From DATNBT01 sp964579765 (GTDB lineage: Bacteria > Acidobacteriota > Vicinamibacteria > Vicinamibacterales > CAVVIG01), in NCBI GenBank assembly GCA_964579765.1, contig CAZOIK010000259.1, positions 1 through 8,183 on the forward strand: a stretch of DNA of 8,183 nucleotides. Reading direction: 5' to 3'. Below, in pieces: positions 6,561 to 8,183 of this stretch. The position numbers and the translations under genes were made by a program. How positions within the stretch are numbered: the stretch's first letter is position 1; each line of letters starts with the position of its first letter. The notes beneath the pieces were generated by a model. It had not been told where the DNA came from, did no database searches, and saw only the letters and a list, made by a program, of their open reading frames with translations.

Positions 6561-6561
<1 letters not shown>
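5089..6561 (+). CDS. trpE: Anthranilate synthase component I
   Basis: A 490-residue enzyme converting chorismate to anthranilate with ammonia supplied by TrpG; first committed step of tryptophan synthesis. The N-terminal domain has LLES (48-51), the motif of the tryptophan feedback site in known TrpE proteins, so allosteric inhibition by Trp is likely. The chorismate-binding domain shows VVGSSPEMLV (284-293), HPIAGTRRRG (303-312), HVMLVDLGRND (335-345), PAGTVSGAPHVRAM (395-408), YAGAVGY (422-428), and AGAGIVIDSNP (455-465) followed by EYEET. These separate it from isochorismate synthase-type relatives and, with the trp neighbours, from PabB. Length is normal. It starts at ATG 5089 within an ATGA overlap with the aroDE stop; GGAG at 5074-5077 is the probable ribosome site, so translation is probably coupled. 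No defects are seen. Confidence 0.97.
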
Positions 6562-7136
<575 letters not shown>

Positions 7137-7137
7137 C

Positions 7138-8172
7138 GTGTTTCCGCCGCTGATCGACAAGCTGATCCGGCACGAGGACCTCTCGAGCGACGAGGCCTCC
7201 GCCGCCATGACCGAGGTCATGGACGGGCGTGCCGCAGCCGCGCAGATCGCCGGGCTCCTCGTCGGCCTCGCGATGAAAGGCGAGCGGCCGGGCGAGATCG
7301 TCGGCCTCGCGAGGGCCATGCGCGCGCACGCGGTGCCGCTCGCGCGGCGGTACGATCGCGTGTTCGACACGTGCGGCACCGGCGGCGACAAGTCGGGGAC
7401 GTTCAACATCTCGTCGTGCGCGGCGGTGGTCATCGCCGCCAGCGGCGTGCGCGTCGCGAAGCACGGTAATCGATCCGTGTCGAGCCTGTCGGGCAGCGCG
7501 GACGTCTTCGAAGCGCTCGGCGTGCGCGTGACGGCGCCGCCGGCCGTCGTCGAGCGCTGCCTCGCCGAGGCGCGCCGCGGCGTCTTTTTAGCGCCGCCAT
7601 TTCATCCCTCGTTCCGCCACGCCGGGCCGGTCCGCAAGGACCTCGGCGTCCGGACGGCGTTCAACCTGCTCGGCCCGCTGACGAACCCGGCGGGCGCGAC
7701 CCGGCAGATCGTCGGCGTTCCGCGACCAGAGCTCACGGAGCTGCTGGCGCGATCGCTGATGCTGCTCGGCTCCGAGCGCGCGTGGGTCGTGCACGGCGCC
7801 GACGGCATCGACGAGATCTCGACGACCGGCTACACGAAGATCTCAGAGTGCAGGGACGGCGTGGTGAACACGTTCTATCTGCACCCGGCGGACGTCGGGC
7901 TGCCGAAGGCCGCGGCGGGCGCGCTCAAGGGCGGCGATGCGCGCGCGAACGCGGGCATCGTCGAGCGCGTGCTGGCAGGCGAGCGGGGAGCACCGCGCGA
8001 CGTCGTCCTGCTGAACGCCGGCGCCGGCCTGATGATTTGCGGCGAGGCGGCATCGGTGGCCGACGGCATCGAGCGGGCGGCTCGCGCGATCGACTCCGGC
8101 GAGGCGCGGCGGACGCTGGATCGGCTCGTCGCGATCTCGACGCAGAGCGACGCGAAGGAGGCGACGGCGTGA
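7138..8172 (+). CDS. trpD: Anthranilate phosphoribosyltransferase
   Basis: A 344-residue enzyme that joins anthranilate to PRPP, giving phosphoribosylanthranilate, the second step of the tryptophan branch. The PRPP loop DTCGTGGDKSGTFNISS spans 77-93 and KHGNRS spans 108-113. Arg172 in RTAFNLLGPLTNP is the expected anthranilate-contacting arginine. Asp225-Glu226 in ADGIDEIS are the metal-binding acidic pair. The full domain set is present: helical N-terminal region, then the nucleotide-binding fold. GTG 7138 is one base after the trpG stop, with AAGG (7125-7128) nine bases upstream; no better in-frame ATG exists before the first conserved helix. Its last four bases (GTGA) overlap the start of the next gene. 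Confidence 0.97.
   Translation: MFPPLIDKLIRHEDLSSDEASAAMTEVMDGRAAAAQIAGLLVGLAMKGERPGEIVGLARAMRAHAVPLARRYDRVFDTCGTGGDKSGTFNISSCAAVVIAASGVRVAKHGNRSVSSLSGSADVFEALGVRVTAPPAVVERCLAEARRGVFLAPPFHPSFRHAGPVRKDLGVRTAFNLLGPLTNPAGATRQIVGVPRPELTELLARSLMLLGSERAWVVHGADGIDEISTTGYTKISECRDGVVNTFYLHPADVGLPKAAAGALKGGDARANAGIVERVLAGERGAPRDVVLLNAGAGLMICGEAASVADGIERAARAIDSGEARRTLDRLVAISTQSDAKEATA
8155..8161 (+). promoter_or_regulatory. Strong ribosome binding site for the gene after trpD
   Basis: AAGGAGG sits inside the last codons of trpD, seven bases before GTG 8169. It is the best Shine-Dalgarno match in the window and fixes the start of the downstream gene. Confidence 0.75.
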
Positions 8173-8183
8173 GCGCCGACCTG
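8169..8183 (+). CDS. Start of next operon gene, probably trpC (only five codons visible)
   Basis: GTG 8169 overlaps the trpD stop as GTGA and is preceded by a perfect AAGGAGG at 7-base spacing. The visible residues are MSADL and the frame continues past the window edge. The gene order aroDE-trpE-trpG-trpD makes indole-3-glycerol-phosphate synthase (trpC) the likely product, but five residues cannot prove it, so no symbol is given. Confidence 0.6.

Overview
The window is a GC-rich (by eye about two-thirds G+C), gene-dense bacterial segment in which two divergent operons leave a short shared regulatory region at about 3389-3643. Three things point to Acidobacteriota, most likely the Vicinamibacteria: a SpoIVB-like S55 protein fused to secreted-protein features, a fused aroD-aroE gene at the head of a trp operon, and a palindromic repeat whose translation (GLKACTT) resembles sequences I remember from that group. 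This assignment is inference from memory, not a search result.

Left arm, minus strand (1-3388): a secreted S55/SpoIVB-like protein (1544-3388) is followed after 13 bases by a secreted beta-propeller protein (1-1530, running off the window edge). Both have Sec signal peptides and probably share one transcript. The S55 protein carries its GMSGSP serine motif before its FGHP histidine motif, the reverse of the order in Bacillus SpoIVB. The signal peptide of the propeller protein is largely encoded by a double-palindrome repeat at 1465-1517.

Centre (3389-3643): back-to-back candidate promoters have abutting -35 boxes. On the plus strand a 34-codon leader peptide contains Tyr-Ala-Tyr-Ala-Trp-Arg-Tyr-Trp. 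It is followed by mutually exclusive RNA segments 1-4 that end in a strong intrinsic terminator ten bases before aroDE. This has the full layout of a ribosome-mediated transcription attenuator, with Trp and Tyr as the apparent signals.

Right arm, plus strand (3644-8183): aroDE (3-dehydroquinate dehydratase/shikimate dehydrogenase fusion), trpE and trpG (anthranilate synthase components I and II), trpD (anthranilate phosphoribosyltransferase) and the first codons of a gene that is probably trpC. The genes overlap by 1-4 bases or lie 1 base apart, so translation is probably coupled. The operon joins two shikimate-pathway steps to the first tryptophan-branch steps, which fits a leader that senses Tyr as well as Trp.
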